DNA of 64,000 nucleotides, from positions 124,001 through 188,000 of the forward strand of contig NZ_JAFKOK010000001.1 of assembly GCF_017303295.1 (NCBI RefSeq), written 5' to 3'. The translations under genes were made by a program, and so were the position numbers. This DNA is from Rhodobacter sp. NTK016B (lineage in GTDB: Bacteria; Pseudomonadota; Alphaproteobacteria; Rhodobacterales; Rhodobacteraceae). Positions 35,285-45,203 of the stretch are shown in pieces. A model generated the notes under the pieces. The model saw only the letters and a list, made by a program, of their open reading frames with translations. It did not search any database and was not told the origin of the DNA. Positions within the stretch are counted from its first letter, which is position 1; every line of letters starts with the position of its first letter.

Positions 35285-36415
35285 ATGTTCACCGAAGATC
35301 AGACCCTCATCCGGGACACTGCGCGGGCCTTTGCGCGCGAGCGGCTTGCACCGGGCGCCGCCGCGCGCGACCGCAGCGGCGATATCGAACCCGCGCTGCT
35401 GCGCGAGATGGGCGAGTTGGGGCTGCTGGGGATGGTGGTCAATCCCGCCTATGACGGCGCCGGGGCGGATTACGTCAGCTATGCGCTGGCGCTGATGGAG
35501 ATCGCCGCGGGCGACGGCGCGATCTCGACCGTGATGAGCGTCCATAACGCGCCGTTCAACGCGATTCTCGAACGGTTCGGCAGCGACGAGCAGAAAGAGA
35601 CGGTGCTCAGGCCCGCCGCGCAGGGGGCCTTCATCGGCGCCTTCGCCCTGACCGAGGCGCAGGCCGGGTCGGATGCCAGCGCGCTGCGCAGCACGGCGCG
35701 CAAGGTCCAGGGCGGCTACGTGCTGGACGGGGCCAAGGAATACATCACCTCGGGCCGGATCGGGCGCTATTGCATCGCTTTCGCGCGGATGGAGGGGGCG
35801 AAAGGCAAGGCCGGGATCACCGCGTTCCTCGTTCCCACCGACACGGCGGGCTATACTGTCGCCCGGGTCGAAGACAAGATGGGCCAGCGGGCTTCGGATA
35901 CCTGCGCGCTGCGGTTCGAGGGGTTGGAGCTGCCCGAAAGCGCGCGGATCGGTGCCGAGGGCGACGGCTACCGGATCGCGCTGGCCAGCCTTGAAACCGG
36001 ACGCATCGGCATCGCCGCGCAATCGGTGGGAATGGCGCAGGCGGCTCTGGAGATGGCGCTGGACTATGCCAAGGAACGCAAGACCTTCGGCGCGCGCATC
36101 TTCGACCACCAGGCGGTCGGCTTCCGGCTGGCCGATCTGGCAACCCAGCTTGAAGCGGCGCGGCAATTGGTGCTGAACGCGGCGCGGATGAAGGATGCGG
36201 GCCTGCCCTGCCTGACCGAAGCGGCAATGGCCAAGCTGTTCGCCTCGGAAGCGGCCGAACGGATCGTGTCGGGGGCGCTGCAGTGTTTCGGCGGCATGGG
36301 CTATATGCGCGATACCGGGATCGAACGGATCGCCCGCGACGTCCGGGTCTGCCAGATTTACGAAGGGACCTCGGACATCCAGAAGCTGATCATCGCGCGT
36401 GCTCTGGGGGCATAG
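35285..36415 (+). CDS. Acyl-CoA dehydrogenase
   Basis: FAD-dependent oxidation of an acyl-CoA to the 2-enoyl-CoA, 376 residues. The family motifs are A-L-T-E-A-Q-A-G-S-D near residue 122, G-x-K-x-Y-I-T-S-G near residue 150, and the C-terminal Y-E-G-T-S-D-I-Q-K-L-I-I-A-R-A-L, in which the Glu is the usual catalytic base of short- and medium-chain types. The ATG at 35285 has GGGAGG upstream. It stands alone, divergent from radA, with a bidirectional terminator after it. Chain-length preference is unclear; a butyryl-type enzyme is plausible. Confidence 0.92.
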   Translation: MFTEDQTLIRDTARAFARERLAPGAAARDRSGDIEPALLREMGELGLLGMVVNPAYDGAGADYVSYALALMEIAAGDGAISTVMSVHNAPFNAILERFGSDEQKETVLRPAAQGAFIGAFALTEAQAGSDASALRSTARKVQGGYVLDGAKEYITSGRIGRYCIAFARMEGAKGKAGITAFLVPTDTAGYTVARVEDKMGQRASDTCALRFEGLELPESARIGAEGDGYRIALASLETGRIGIAAQSVGMAQAALEMALDYAKERKTFGARIFDHQAVGFRLADLATQLEAARQLVLNAARMKDAGLPCLTEAAMAKLFASEAAERIVSGALQCFGGMGYMRDTGIERIARDVRVCQIYEGTSDIQKLIIARALGA

Positions 36416-36441
36416 ACCGGCCCGGGCACACAGAAAGAAAA

Positions 36442-36475
36442 ACCCCCGCTCCGGCACCGGAACGGGGGTCTTTTA
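36442..36475. terminator. Bidirectional terminator between acd and tig
   Basis: ACCCCCG (36442-36448) pairs with CGGGGGT (36463-36469), extended inside by TCCGG with CCGGA. The plus strand continues with CTTTTA, and on the minus strand the stem is followed by a T-rich run (GGTTTTTCTTTC). It closes the acyl-CoA dehydrogenase gene and the trigger factor gene. Confidence 0.88.
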
Positions 36476-36495
36476 TTGCGGTAAAGACGGGGCGA

Positions 36496-37830
36496 TTACG
36501 CCGGTTCGTCTTCCAGCGCGTCGAGGGCCGATTTCAGGTCGTCTTTGTTGACTTCCTTCTCGGTCACTTCGGCTTTGCCGAGGATCATGTCGACGACCTT
36601 GTCTTCGAAGATCGGCGCGCGCAGCTGCTGCTGCATCTGCGGGTTCTTCTGCACGAATTCGAAGAATTCACGCTCCTGACCCGGATACTGACGGGCCTGC
36701 TGCAGGATCGCCTGCGTCATCTCGGCATCCGACACCTGAACCTCGGCCTTGCGACCGACTTCGGCCAGCAGCAGACCCAGCTTCACGCGGCGCACGGCCA
36801 GCTTGCGATGCTCTTCCGACGGCTCGATTGAGTCGTGGTTGTGATCGTGCACCTCGGGATGCTCGTCATGCCACAGCTGGTGAGCGATCTGGCTCGCCTC
36901 GGCGTCGACCAGGCTTTCGGGCAGCTCGAAGGTCACGTTGCTGTCGAGCTTGTCGAGCAGGCCACGCTTGACGATCGCGCGCGAAGCCTGAGCGTATTCG
37001 CCCTCAAGCCCTTCGCGGATCTGACCCTTCAGGGCTTCCAGCGATTCCGCACCGAATTTCGAGGCCAGCTCGTCGTTCAGTTCCGCCGCTTCCGGGGCTT
37101 TCACTTCTTTGACGTCACATTCGAACACGGCTTCTTTGCCGGCCAGATGCTCGGCGCCGTAGCTCTCAGGGAAGGTGACGGTGACGTCTTTCTTGTCGCC
37201 GGCCTTCACGCCAACGAGGCCTTCCTCGAAGCCCGGGATGAACTGACCCGAACCCAGAACCAGCGCGTGGCCCTCGGCCGCGCCGCCCTCGAAGGCTTCG
37301 CCATCGATACGGCCGGTGAAGTCGAACACGACCTGATCGCCCATTTCAGCCGCGCCGTCCTTGTCGGCGAAGTTCTGCGCTTGCTTGGCAAGGTTTTCCA
37401 GCGCCTCGTCCACGGCAGCCTCGTCGGCTTTCACGACCATGCGCTCAAGCGTGATGCCCGAGAAATCGGGCTCGTCGATTTCGGGCAGCGCTTCGTAGGA
37501 CAGATCGACGACGACATCGTCGCCCTCTTTCCACTCTTCGCCGTTCTGCATCTCAACCTTGGGCTGCATCGCGGGGCGGTCGCCGGTCTCTTCGAAATGC
37601 TGCTGCATCGCGGCGTCGACGGCTTCCTGCATGGCTTCGCCCATGAGGCGCGGGCCGAACTGCTTTTTCAGCATCGCCAGCGGCACTTTGCCCTTGCGAA
37701 AGCCCTTGAGTTCGACCTCGGGTTGGGCTTCGCGCAGTTTCGCGTCCACCTTCTCGGCCAGTTCGGCGGCCGTGACGGTGATCGTGTAGCCACGCTTCAG
37801 GCCGTCCTTCTGGGTTTCGGTGACTTGCAT
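36496..37830 (-). CDS. tig: Trigger factor
   Basis: Ribosome-bound chaperone and prolyl isomerase, 444 residues. The N-terminal ribosome-binding signature is G-F-R-K-G-K-V-P at residues 43-50, the FKBP-type domain spans about residues 160-245 ([11 protein letters not shown]), and the acidic, Gln-rich C-terminal arm follows. The ATG at 37830 is preceded by GGACAAGG. It is alone between a terminator and a divergent gene. Confidence 0.97.
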   Translation of the reverse strand: MQVTETQKDGLKRGYTITVTAAELAEKVDAKLREAQPEVELKGFRKGKVPLAMLKKQFGPRLMGEAMQEAVDAAMQQHFEETGDRPAMQPKVEMQNGEEWKEGDDVVVDLSYEALPEIDEPDFSGITLERMVVKADEAAVDEALENLAKQAQNFADKDGAAEMGDQVVFDFTGRIDGEAFEGGAAEGHALVLGSGQFIPGFEEGLVGVKAGDKKDVTVTFPESYGAEHLAGKEAVFECDVKEVKAPEAAELNDELASKFGAESLEALKGQIREGLEGEYAQASRAIVKRGLLDKLDSNVTFELPESLVDAEASQIAHQLWHDEHPEVHDHNHDSIEPSEEHRKLAVRRVKLGLLLAEVGRKAEVQVSDAEMTQAILQQARQYPGQEREFFEFVQKNPQMQQQLRAPIFEDKVVDMILGKAEVTEKEVNKDDLKSALDALEDEPA

Positions 37831-38087
37831 CCTTGTCCTCGCATAAGCTGACAGGCCGCCCGGTGGCAGCCTGGGAAAATCTGCGTCTTACTAGAGTGCG
37901 CGCCAAGGCGGATCAACCCTGAATCCGCAGGGCGCAAGGCCACGGGCCGCCAGGGCGTAAGGCCGGGGGCCGCCGTTGCGTGCGCGCTTTCGGCCTGTTA
38001 CGCCAAGCACCGGCCGCAGGGAACGGCGAGGGCTTGTCGCAGGCCCAGCCCTGCCCGCGCGGCGCGCGCGTTGCACAGAGATCCGAC

Positions 38088-38771
38088 ATGCCCGACGAAA
38101 CCCTTCTTGAAAACGTTATCCCGACACGCGATGCGCTTGAGCGCCTGAGCCACGAGGGGGCGCCCGTGCTGTTGCGCGGCTGCGATCTGCAAGCGCTCGA
38201 TCTGAGCCGTCTCGACCTCGCCGACTGGCGGTTCGAGAAATGCGACCTCTCGCGCGCGCGGCTGACTGGCGCGCGGCTCGAGGATGTCACCTTCGATCAT
38301 TGTCGCGCGCCCGGCGCGGATTTCGCGGCCGCGATGCTGAGCGACACGGTGATAGACGGCGGTGATTTCGGCAATACGAGCTTTCTCGACGCCACCCTGT
38401 CGGACGTTTCCTTCCGCCGCTGCAAGATGACCGGAACCGATCTGAGCGGCGTCTCGGCGACGGCCGTATCCTTCGACGAGGTCCTGCTGGTTCTGGGGAT
38501 GTTGCCGAATTTCTCGTTCCGGAAGGCTCGGCTGAACGGCGTGGATTTCAGCGAAGCGGATCTGCGCGCCTGCGATTTCCGCGACGCGGTTTTCACGGAT
38601 TGCTCTCTGCGCGACGCGCATATCGTCGATTGCCGTTTTCAGGGCGCCGATCTGCGCGGGGCGGATCTCGGCGGGATCCGGCTGACGGATGCGAGCCGCT
38701 TCAAGGGCGCTGTCATCTCGAAGCGGCAAGCCGCCGACCTGTTGGCTCAACTCGGGCTGAACGTGCTTTGA
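38088..38771 (+). CDS. Pentapeptide-repeat protein
   Basis: 227-residue protein made almost wholly of A(D/N)LXX-type five-residue repeats from residue 28 to 200, which fold as a right-handed beta-helix. The run is broken at residues 130-141 (E-V-L-L-V-L-G-M-L-P), then resumes, and ends with I-S-K-R-Q-A-A-D-L-L-A-Q-L-G-L-N-V-L. Qnr and MfpA gyrase-protection proteins have a similar C-terminal A-x-L-L-x-x-L-G helix that drives dimerisation, so a DNA-mimic role is possible; generic pentapeptide proteins share it too. The start follows AGAGATCCGAC; no strong ribosome site. It is divergent from tig. Confidence 0.85.
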   Translation: MPDETLLENVIPTRDALERLSHEGAPVLLRGCDLQALDLSRLDLADWRFEKCDLSRARLTGARLEDVTFDHCRAPGADFAAAMLSDTVIDGGDFGNTSFLDATLSDVSFRRCKMTGTDLSGVSATAVSFDEVLLVLGMLPNFSFRKARLNGVDFSEADLRACDFRDAVFTDCSLRDAHIVDCRFQGADLRGADLGGIRLTDASRFKGAVISKRQAADLLAQLGLNVL

Positions 38772-38939
38772 ACGGGCGGGACCGGGGCCGCGCGGCGGCG
38801 AACCCTGTGCCCCGACAGCGCGACCCGGAGCCGACGAAGCAACAGAGCGAGCTGTGATTCTGGGAAACGACCGGGAAACCCTCGCCGCACATGCCATCCG
38901 ACGGACCGCGCAATGATGGCTTTCCCTTTAATATCAAGC

Positions 38940-39023
38940 TGGTGCGGGTGAAGGGACTCGAACCCCCACGCCAAAGGCGCCAGAACCTAAATCTGGTGCG
39001 TCTACCAGTTCCGCCACACCCGC
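38940..39023 (-). tRNA. tRNA-Leu (anticodon UAG)
   Basis: On the minus strand a complete cloverleaf folds: acceptor GCGGGTG with CACCCGC, discriminator A, and CCA encoded at 38942-38940. The anticodon stem CCAGA/TCTGG encloses loop TTTAGGT, giving anticodon UAG (reads CUA/CUG). A long variable arm (CGCC...GGCG) confirms the class II type, and the T-loop is TTCGAGT. Length 84. It stands alone. Confidence 0.96.
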
Positions 39024-39337
39024 CAGCCAGCGCGCCGCTTGTAGCAATGCCTCGGGCCAAGTGCGAGCGCAAAGTTTCGGCGCCGGACGCTTTTGGCGCT
39101 CAGTGAAAAGGCAGGGGGAACCGCCCCGGGGCCGGTTCTGTCGAATTGTCGGCATTCCGTTGCTTGACCTCGGGTCGGAAACGCGCAGAAATCGCGTCTG
39201 ACGCCCTCGAACGGGGTGTTTGGCGCTTCTTCGGGGCGAGGTCGGGGCGGGAAACCGCGAAATGGCGCGAGTAATGCCACAATCTCACCACGATTGATGC
39301 CAGATTGGAAACAGTCAGGTTTTAACGAGGTCCCGTC
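39024..39337. other. Intergenic stretch without gene
   Basis: The 314 bases between tRNA-Leu and the Hint-domain gene hold no supported coding frame. It should contain the tRNA promoter on the minus strand and that of the Hint gene on the plus strand, but no strong -35/-10 pair stands out. A GAGG lies 6 bases before the start at 39338. Confidence 0.5.
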
Positions 39338-39865
39338 ATGCATTCCCAGCTTGTTCCGCATCTTGCGCCCTTGCCCCGCGCCACTGGCCGCTCGCGACCC
39401 ACGGGTCTGGTCCCCGGGACGCTGGTGGCGACCGAGGACGGCGATATGCCGGTGGAATTCCTGTTGGCGGGCGACCGGATCGTGACCGCAAACGGGCTGG
39501 TTGAGCTGCGCGGCATGTCGAGCCTTCAGGCGCTCGAAGCCGAGATGGTCGTGATCGACGCCGCCGCGCCGGTGGGCGAGGCACCGCGCAACGGCGCGCC
39601 GGTGGTGGTGCCCGCGCATCAACAGGTGCTGGTGCGTGACTGGCGGGCGATGATCCTGCACGGACAGGCGCAGATGCTGACCCGCGCCGCTTCGCTGGTC
39701 GATGACGTGCTGGTCCGGCGCGAGACGCGGGCAACGCAGCGGCTGATCCGACTGCATTTCGACACGCCACAGGTCGTGCGCGCGGGCGGTCTGGATCTGG
39801 CCTGTGCCCGCGGCCACGCGCCGCGCGTGACGTCGCCCGGCAAGGCGGCACGAGCGCTGCATTGA
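39338..39865 (+). CDS. Hint domain protein (Hint_2 type)
   Basis: 175-residue protein with a single Hedgehog/intein-type domain of the Hint_2 kind, common in Rhodobacterales. The opening G-L-V-P-G-T-L-V-A-T-E-D-G-D-x-P-V-E-x-L-L-A-G-D-R-I and the later V-V-V-P-A-H-Q-Q-V-L-V-R-D-W-R match. The usual nucleophile position (Cys or Ser/Thr) reads Gly-Thr, so self-splicing is not evident. Such domains usually sit at the C-terminus of secreted or calcium-binding proteins; here it is stand-alone. Function unknown. Confidence 0.75.
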   Translation: MHSQLVPHLAPLPRATGRSRPTGLVPGTLVATEDGDMPVEFLLAGDRIVTANGLVELRGMSSLQALEAEMVVIDAAAPVGEAPRNGAPVVVPAHQQVLVRDWRAMILHGQAQMLTRAASLVDDVLVRRETRATQRLIRLHFDTPQVVRAGGLDLACARGHAPRVTSPGKAARALH

Positions 39866-40077
39866 CGGCGCCTGCATGCGGTGGCGACTGAAACGCGCCG
39901 AAAACAGGCCGTCCCTGCAACGGCGGACACCATAGCTTCTACGCGCGGCGGATTGGCGGCACGCAGGGTTCGTTCGTCCCGGCGGGATCGACATCGCGCG
40001 CCGGACTCCGTGTTGCCCAGGCTCCCGATCCAGATCGGTTTTCTATGAAGCGGCTGCGCCGTCCACCTGAAACCCGA

Positions 40078-41646
40078 TCACGCACCAAGACCGCGCAGCA
40101 CCGAGGGGAGCGTTTCGGGCAGATCCTCGGCGATCAGGCCGGGGCCGAACGAACGCGCGGCCTCGACATGCAGCCACGCGGCTGCGCAAGCCGCGTCGAG
40201 CGGTGCAAAGCCCCGCGCCAGAAGCCCCGTAATCAGCCCCGACAGCACGTCGCCCGCCCCCGCTGTCGCGAGCCATGGTGCTGCGCGATCATATAGAGCC
40301 GCATGAACCCGCACCGTGCCGTCGGGCGCCGCGATCACCGTATCCGCCCCCTTGAGCAACACCACGCAGCCCGCGCGCCGCGCCGCATCGCGCGTGGCAT
40401 CAAGCCGGGAATAGGCCGGGCCCGTGTCGGGCAGGCCCGACAGGCGCGCGGCGAGGTCGGGGAACAGGCGCCTGAATTCGCCGAAATGCGGGGTCAGAAC
40501 GACGCGCTGCGCCTTGGCGGTCAGAGCAAACAAGGCATCGGGATCATCTTCGAACACGCTGAGCGCATCGGCATCCAGCACCACGCCCCCCCGCGCCGCG
40601 CCGGCCATCGCAAGGGTTCGCGCGACCTTGGCGGCCGTGCCCTCGCCCAGCCCCAGACCGGGGCCGAGGCAGACGGCGTTCAGTCGTTCATCGGACAGGA
40701 TATCGGCCAACGCATCCGCGTCGTCGCAGCGTCGCAGCATGATCGCCGTAAGCTGCGCCGCGCATTCCATCATCGCCGACCCCGGCGCGGCCAGCGTTAC
40801 CAGCCCCGCGCCGATCCGCAGCGCGGCACGGGCGGCAAGCCGGGCGGCGCCCGTCCGGCCCATGGGACCCGACAAGACGAGCGCATGCCCATGGTCGTAT
40901 TTGTGCCCGGCCCTCTTGGCCACATCAGCGAGCGGTCCGACAAGTTGTGCGATATCAATGCCCTGCGCGGCGGCCAGCCCGATATCAACAACCTCCAGCG
41001 CGCCGCAGATCTCGGCCCCATGGGCGAGATAATGGCCAGGCTTGGCGCTGTGAAAGGTGACGGCGAGGTCATAGCGGCACCGCGCGCCCATCACCCGACC
41101 GCTATCGGCACAGAGCCCCGACGGGATATCGACCGCGACGCGGACAAGGGATGGCCGGGCATCGTGCTGTTGCTGAACCGCGCGCAGGGCCTCGCTGACC
41201 GGCTGCGACAGCGGCCGCGTCAGGCCGGTGCCGAACAACGCGTCGATGAACAGGTCAGGCGGCGGCCCGGCGGCGAGGATCTGCGCGGCCTCGGACAGCG
41301 GGCGGACCGTGCCGCTTTCATGCCAGAGCCGGGCGTGATGGGCGGCATCCGGCGGCAAGGTATCGGGGTCGCCCAGCGCCAGCACATCCACGCGCCAACC
41401 GCGTGCGTGAAGCAGGCGGGCGATGACATAGCCGTCGCCCCCATTATTGCCCGGCCCGCAGAAGATCAGCGCCGCCGGTCTGGGGCCATCCCGCCGCCCG
41501 TTCCCAAGCGCGGGAAACCGGGCCAGAACCCGCTCGACCACCCCCCTGCCCGCCCGCTCCATCAGCGTGACACCCGAGACAAGATCCGACTCAATCGCCG
41601 TCCGCTCGATGGCGCGCATTTGGGCAGATGTCAGCAAATCGCTCAT
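40078..41646 (-). CDS. nnr: Bifunctional NAD(P)HX epimerase/dehydratase
   Basis: Repairs hydrated NADH and NADPH. The 522-residue protein is a fusion: an N-terminal YjeF_N epimerase domain (residues 1-215; motif G-P-G-N-N-G-G-D-G-Y near residue 64 and D-A-L-F-G-T-G-L near 135) and a C-terminal ADP-dependent dehydratase domain (residues 230-520; L-G-P-G-L-G, then P-H-F-G-E-F, L-L-K-G-A-D-T and the catalytic A-T-A-G-A-G-D-V-L-S-G near residue 465). It is divergent from glnB. Confidence 0.95.
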   Translation of the reverse strand: MSDLLTSAQMRAIERTAIESDLVSGVTLMERAGRGVVERVLARFPALGNGRRDGPRPAALIFCGPGNNGGDGYVIARLLHARGWRVDVLALGDPDTLPPDAAHHARLWHESGTVRPLSEAAQILAAGPPPDLFIDALFGTGLTRPLSQPVSEALRAVQQQHDARPSLVRVAVDIPSGLCADSGRVMGARCRYDLAVTFHSAKPGHYLAHGAEICGALEVVDIGLAAAQGIDIAQLVGPLADVAKRAGHKYDHGHALVLSGPMGRTGAARLAARAALRIGAGLVTLAAPGSAMMECAAQLTAIMLRRCDDADALADILSDERLNAVCLGPGLGLGEGTAAKVARTLAMAGAARGGVVLDADALSVFEDDPDALFALTAKAQRVVLTPHFGEFRRLFPDLAARLSGLPDTGPAYSRLDATRDAARRAGCVVLLKGADTVIAAPDGTVRVHAALYDRAAPWLATAGAGDVLSGLITGLLARGFAPLDAACAAAWLHVEAARSFGPGLIAEDLPETLPSVLRGLGA

Positions 41647-41684
41647 TTGACCGCACCTTAGTCCAGCACCTGCTCATTTCGTAA

Positions 41685-42176
<492 letters not shown>

Positions 42177-42209
42177 ACCTACAATTCCTAACAAGTCAGG
42201 GGACTAAGT

Positions 42210-43616
42210 ATGAGCGTTGAATCGGTTCTCAAGCTGATTGCCGACGAACAGGTCGAATATGTGGACATCCGTTTCACCGACCCCAAGGGCAAGCTGCAGC
42301 ACGTCACGGTGATTGCGGATCTGGTCGATGAAGACTTCCTTGAGGAAGGTTTCATGTTCGACGGTTCGTCGATCGCCGGCTGGAAGTCGATCGACCAGTC
42401 GGACATGAAACTGGTGCCGGATGTCGACAGCGTCTACATGGACCCGTTCTACGCCGAGAAAACCATCGCGGTGCATTGCGACGTGGTCGAGCCCGATACC
42501 GGCGAGTCCTATGACCGTTGCCCGCGCCAGACCGCCAAGCGCGCCGAGGCCTATCTGAAATCCTCGGGCATCGGCGACTCGGCCTTCTTCGGCCCCGAAG
42601 CCGAATTCTTCCTGTTCGACGATGTCCGCTATTCGGTCACGCCGCAGAAAGTCGGCTTCTCGATCGACGCCGACGCCGCGGCCTGGAACACGGATGCCGA
42701 ATTCGAAGGTGGCAACCTTGCGCACCGCGCCGGTCACAAGGGCGGCTACTTCCCGGTCAACCCGATCGACGAAGCGCAGGACATCCGTTCGGAAATGCTG
42801 TCGACGATGAAGTCGATCGGCATCAAGGTCGACAAGCACCACCACGAAGTCGCGACCTGCCAGCACGAGCTGGGCATGATCTTCGGCGGTCTGGTCGAGC
42901 AGGCCGACAACATCCAGAAATACAAGTACATCATCCACAACGTCGCCGCCGCCTATGGCAAGTCGGCCACGTTCATGCCGAAGCCCATGGCGGGCGACAA
43001 CGGCTCGGGGATGCACGTGAACATGTCGATCTGGAAGGATGGCAAGCCGCTCTTCGCGGGTGACCAATATGCCGACCTGTCGATGGAAGCGCTGTATTTC
43101 ATCGGCGGCATCCTGAAGCACGCGAAAGCGCTGAACGCCTTCACCAACCCGGCGACCAACAGCTACAAGCGTCTGATTCCGGGCTTCGAAGCCCCCGTTC
43201 TGCGCGCCTATTCGGCCCGCAACCGCTCGGGCTGCGTGCGTATTCCGTGGACCGAATCGCCGAAAGCCAAGCGCGTCGAAGCCCGCTTCCCCGACCCCGC
43301 GGCCAACCCCTATCTGGCCTTCTCCGCGCTGATGATGGCCGGTCTCGACGGCATCAAGAACAAGATCCATCCGGGCGAAGCCTCGGACAAGGACCTGTAC
43401 GACCTGCCGCCCGAAGAGCTGGCCGCCATCCCGACCGTTTGCGGCTCGCTGCGTGAGGCGCTGGAAGAGCTGGAGAAAGACATGGACTTCCTGCTGGCCG
43501 GTGACGTGTTCACCAAGGGTCAGATCGAGGGCTACATGGAGCTCAAGTGGGAAGAAGTCTACAAGTACGAACACACCCCGCACCCGGTCGAGTACGCGAT
43601 GTACTATTCGGTCTGA
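42210..43616 (+). CDS. glnA: Glutamine synthetase type I
   Basis: Makes glutamine from glutamate, ammonia and ATP as a dodecamer. The 468-residue protein has the beta-grasp N-domain and the catalytic core (F-F-G-P-E-A-E-F-F near residue 128, N-G-S-G-M-H-V near 265, N-R-S-G-C-V-R-I-P near 339). The adenylylation site is Tyr397 in L-Y-D-L-P-P-E-E, so activity is expected to be controlled by GlnE and, through it, by the GlnB next door. AGGGGA precedes the ATG. Transcription should be shared with glnB and end at the terminator at 43636. Confidence 0.98.
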   Translation: MSVESVLKLIADEQVEYVDIRFTDPKGKLQHVTVIADLVDEDFLEEGFMFDGSSIAGWKSIDQSDMKLVPDVDSVYMDPFYAEKTIAVHCDVVEPDTGESYDRCPRQTAKRAEAYLKSSGIGDSAFFGPEAEFFLFDDVRYSVTPQKVGFSIDADAAAWNTDAEFEGGNLAHRAGHKGGYFPVNPIDEAQDIRSEMLSTMKSIGIKVDKHHHEVATCQHELGMIFGGLVEQADNIQKYKYIIHNVAAAYGKSATFMPKPMAGDNGSGMHVNMSIWKDGKPLFAGDQYADLSMEALYFIGGILKHAKALNAFTNPATNSYKRLIPGFEAPVLRAYSARNRSGCVRIPWTESPKAKRVEARFPDPAANPYLAFSALMMAGLDGIKNKIHPGEASDKDLYDLPPEELAAIPTVCGSLREALEELEKDMDFLLAGDVFTKGQIEGYMELKWEEVYKYEHTPHPVEYAMYYSV

Positions 43617-43635
43617 TCGGGACCTGAGAATTGGG

Positions 43636-43662
43636 AAAAGGGCGGCTTCGGGCGCCCTTTTT
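43636..43662 (+). terminator. Intrinsic terminator after glnA
   Basis: AAAAGGGCG (43636-43644) pairs with CGCCCTTTT (43653-43661) around an eight-base loop and ends in TTTTT. It lies 20 bases after the glnA stop. Confidence 0.92.
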
Positions 43663-43770
43663 CATCGGGCGCGCAAATGCGGCCTTCACTCGATCGGGAC
43701 TGCCGCCGCGCGCTGAACTGCGCTAACGTGGAAATTGCGCCCCGCCCTTGGGGATTGAGCAGGACCCGCC

Positions 43771-44175
43771 ATGAGCAAGTACCACCCCCTCGACGTGCGC
43801 CACCCGGCGAACCAGCAGTATCAGAACCGCAATTTCCTGCTCGACCCGCCGTCGCAGACGACACAGGTCCATAGCCGCAGCCGCGCCCGCGCCGATGCCG
43901 CAAGGGCCACGGCGGCGGCCAGTTCGGGGCCCCATCCCGCGCCCAGCCGCCAGACCGCGACACCCGCCGCGCCCTGGGGCACCCCGGGCACAAGCTCGGG
44001 CGTGCCCGCCACGCGCAACGAACGCCGCGGATCGGGACTGGGCGGCTTCATGCGCTCGCTGTTCATTCTGGTGGTGATCCTCGTGATTCTCGGGACACAG
44101 ACGCATCTGCTCGACGAGCTGGTGCTGCAGCTGCGGATCTGGGCTTATCAACTGGGAATCCCGCTCTCTTTCTGA
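43771..44175 (+). CDS. Hypothetical single-span membrane protein
   Basis: 134 residues that I do not recognise. The first 90 are hydrophilic and low-complexity (Ala, Ser, Pro, Arg, with many Gln and Thr); a single membrane helix follows at about residues 95-110 (F-I-L-V-V-I-L-V-I-L), then a short C-terminal amphipathic stretch. Codon use is like the neighbours. It stands between the glnA terminator and the next unrecognised gene, with its own 108-base gap. A coding gene on this strand is more likely than the antisense frame, because the helix is coherent. Confidence 0.6.
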   Translation: MSKYHPLDVRHPANQQYQNRNFLLDPPSQTTQVHSRSRARADAARATAAASSGPHPAPSRQTATPAAPWGTPGTSSGVPATRNERRGSGLGGFMRSLFILVVILVILGTQTHLLDELVLQLRIWAYQLGIPLSF

Positions 44176-44303
44176 ACGGGGCGCCGGTCGCGGACCCACC
44201 CGCTCAATTTACCTGAAATCGTCCATACTTCTCCCGCGCCGCGCGAGCATGCGCTTGGTATCCTGCCCCTGCCGCGCAATCGCGCCGCCGGAAAGGGAGT
44301 GCC

Positions 44304-45197
44304 ATGCTCACGCAAACCGGCCCCGGGGATCCGGGGAGCACGGATACGGGCGTTACCGCCAAGCGCCCCCGGGATACCGGGCGTGCGTCGGCGGGCATCG
44401 CAGGCGCCTCGCTGATCTTCGGCGCGGACAAGGCCCATCCCGACCTTGTGCTGGCCATGCAATACCTGATCGACGATCTGCGCGCCGAAGGCCGTACGAT
44501 CGGTGCGATCAAGCTGACCGGCTCGACCCTGCGGCTGCGCGCCGATCCGTTCGAAGTGATCCTCACCCGCGCCGCGTCCCCCCTTCCCGCCGCCGCGATG
44601 CAGGGCCTGCTGCGCCCGCCGACAGGCGATCAGCCCGATTTCGCCCGCGTGCATCTGGCCCGCACGCTGCGGCTGCATAGCTGCGCGATGGGTTTCCTGC
44701 TGCGCCGCCGGGGCGCGCCGATCGCCGATCTCGCCGAGGCCGCGCGTCAGCTTGCCGCCGAAAGCCGGTTCCTGCTTCACCCGGTGATCGAGGCAACGGC
44801 GCCCGCGCTTTTGGTCTGGCAGCCCGGCGGGCTCGTGCTCAGCGCGCGCGAGTTCCGCGCGGTGCCGCTCGCGACGTTGCTTGCGCCGGGCGACCCGCAG
44901 GTACCGCTCATCGTGACACCGCCCGAGCGGCTGGCGCTGACCCGACCCGGCGGTTCAGCGCCGATGCATGAAGAAACGACCGAGATGCAACCCGCCACGC
45001 CAGCCCTGCGCTCTGAGCGGTATGCAGATCGCAGCCTCGGCCGGTTCTTCGGTAGCACGCCCAAGCGCCCAAAGGTGCTCCCCCGGATCGAGCGCGAGGG
45101 CGAGCGCCTCGCCGCCGCCCTGCGCGACCCCGACGGCCCCACCACGCCCAAGAAACGCTGGTTCATGCCCACTGGTAGCGCGCGCGACGGGTCGTGA
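44304..45197 (+). CDS. Conserved-looking hypothetical protein
   Basis: 297 residues without a recognised domain. The start has GGAAAGGGAG just upstream, a strong ribosome site. Residues 35-230 look globular, with hydrophobic strands (A-I-K-L-T-G-S-T-L-R-L, V-I-E-A-T-A-P-A-L-L-V-W). The last 60 are rich in Arg, Pro and charged residues and end with K-K-R-W-F-M-P. No signal peptide or membrane helix. It meets the DUF3445 gene tail to tail with 6 bases between. Confidence 0.6.
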   Translation: MLTQTGPGDPGSTDTGVTAKRPRDTGRASAGIAGASLIFGADKAHPDLVLAMQYLIDDLRAEGRTIGAIKLTGSTLRLRADPFEVILTRAASPLPAAAMQGLLRPPTGDQPDFARVHLARTLRLHSCAMGFLLRRRGAPIADLAEAARQLAAESRFLLHPVIEATAPALLVWQPGGLVLSAREFRAVPLATLLAPGDPQVPLIVTPPERLALTRPGGSAPMHEETTEMQPATPALRSERYADRSLGRFFGSTPKRPKVLPRIEREGERLAAALRDPDGPTTPKKRWFMPTGSARDGS

Positions 45198-45203
45198 CCG
45201 GGG

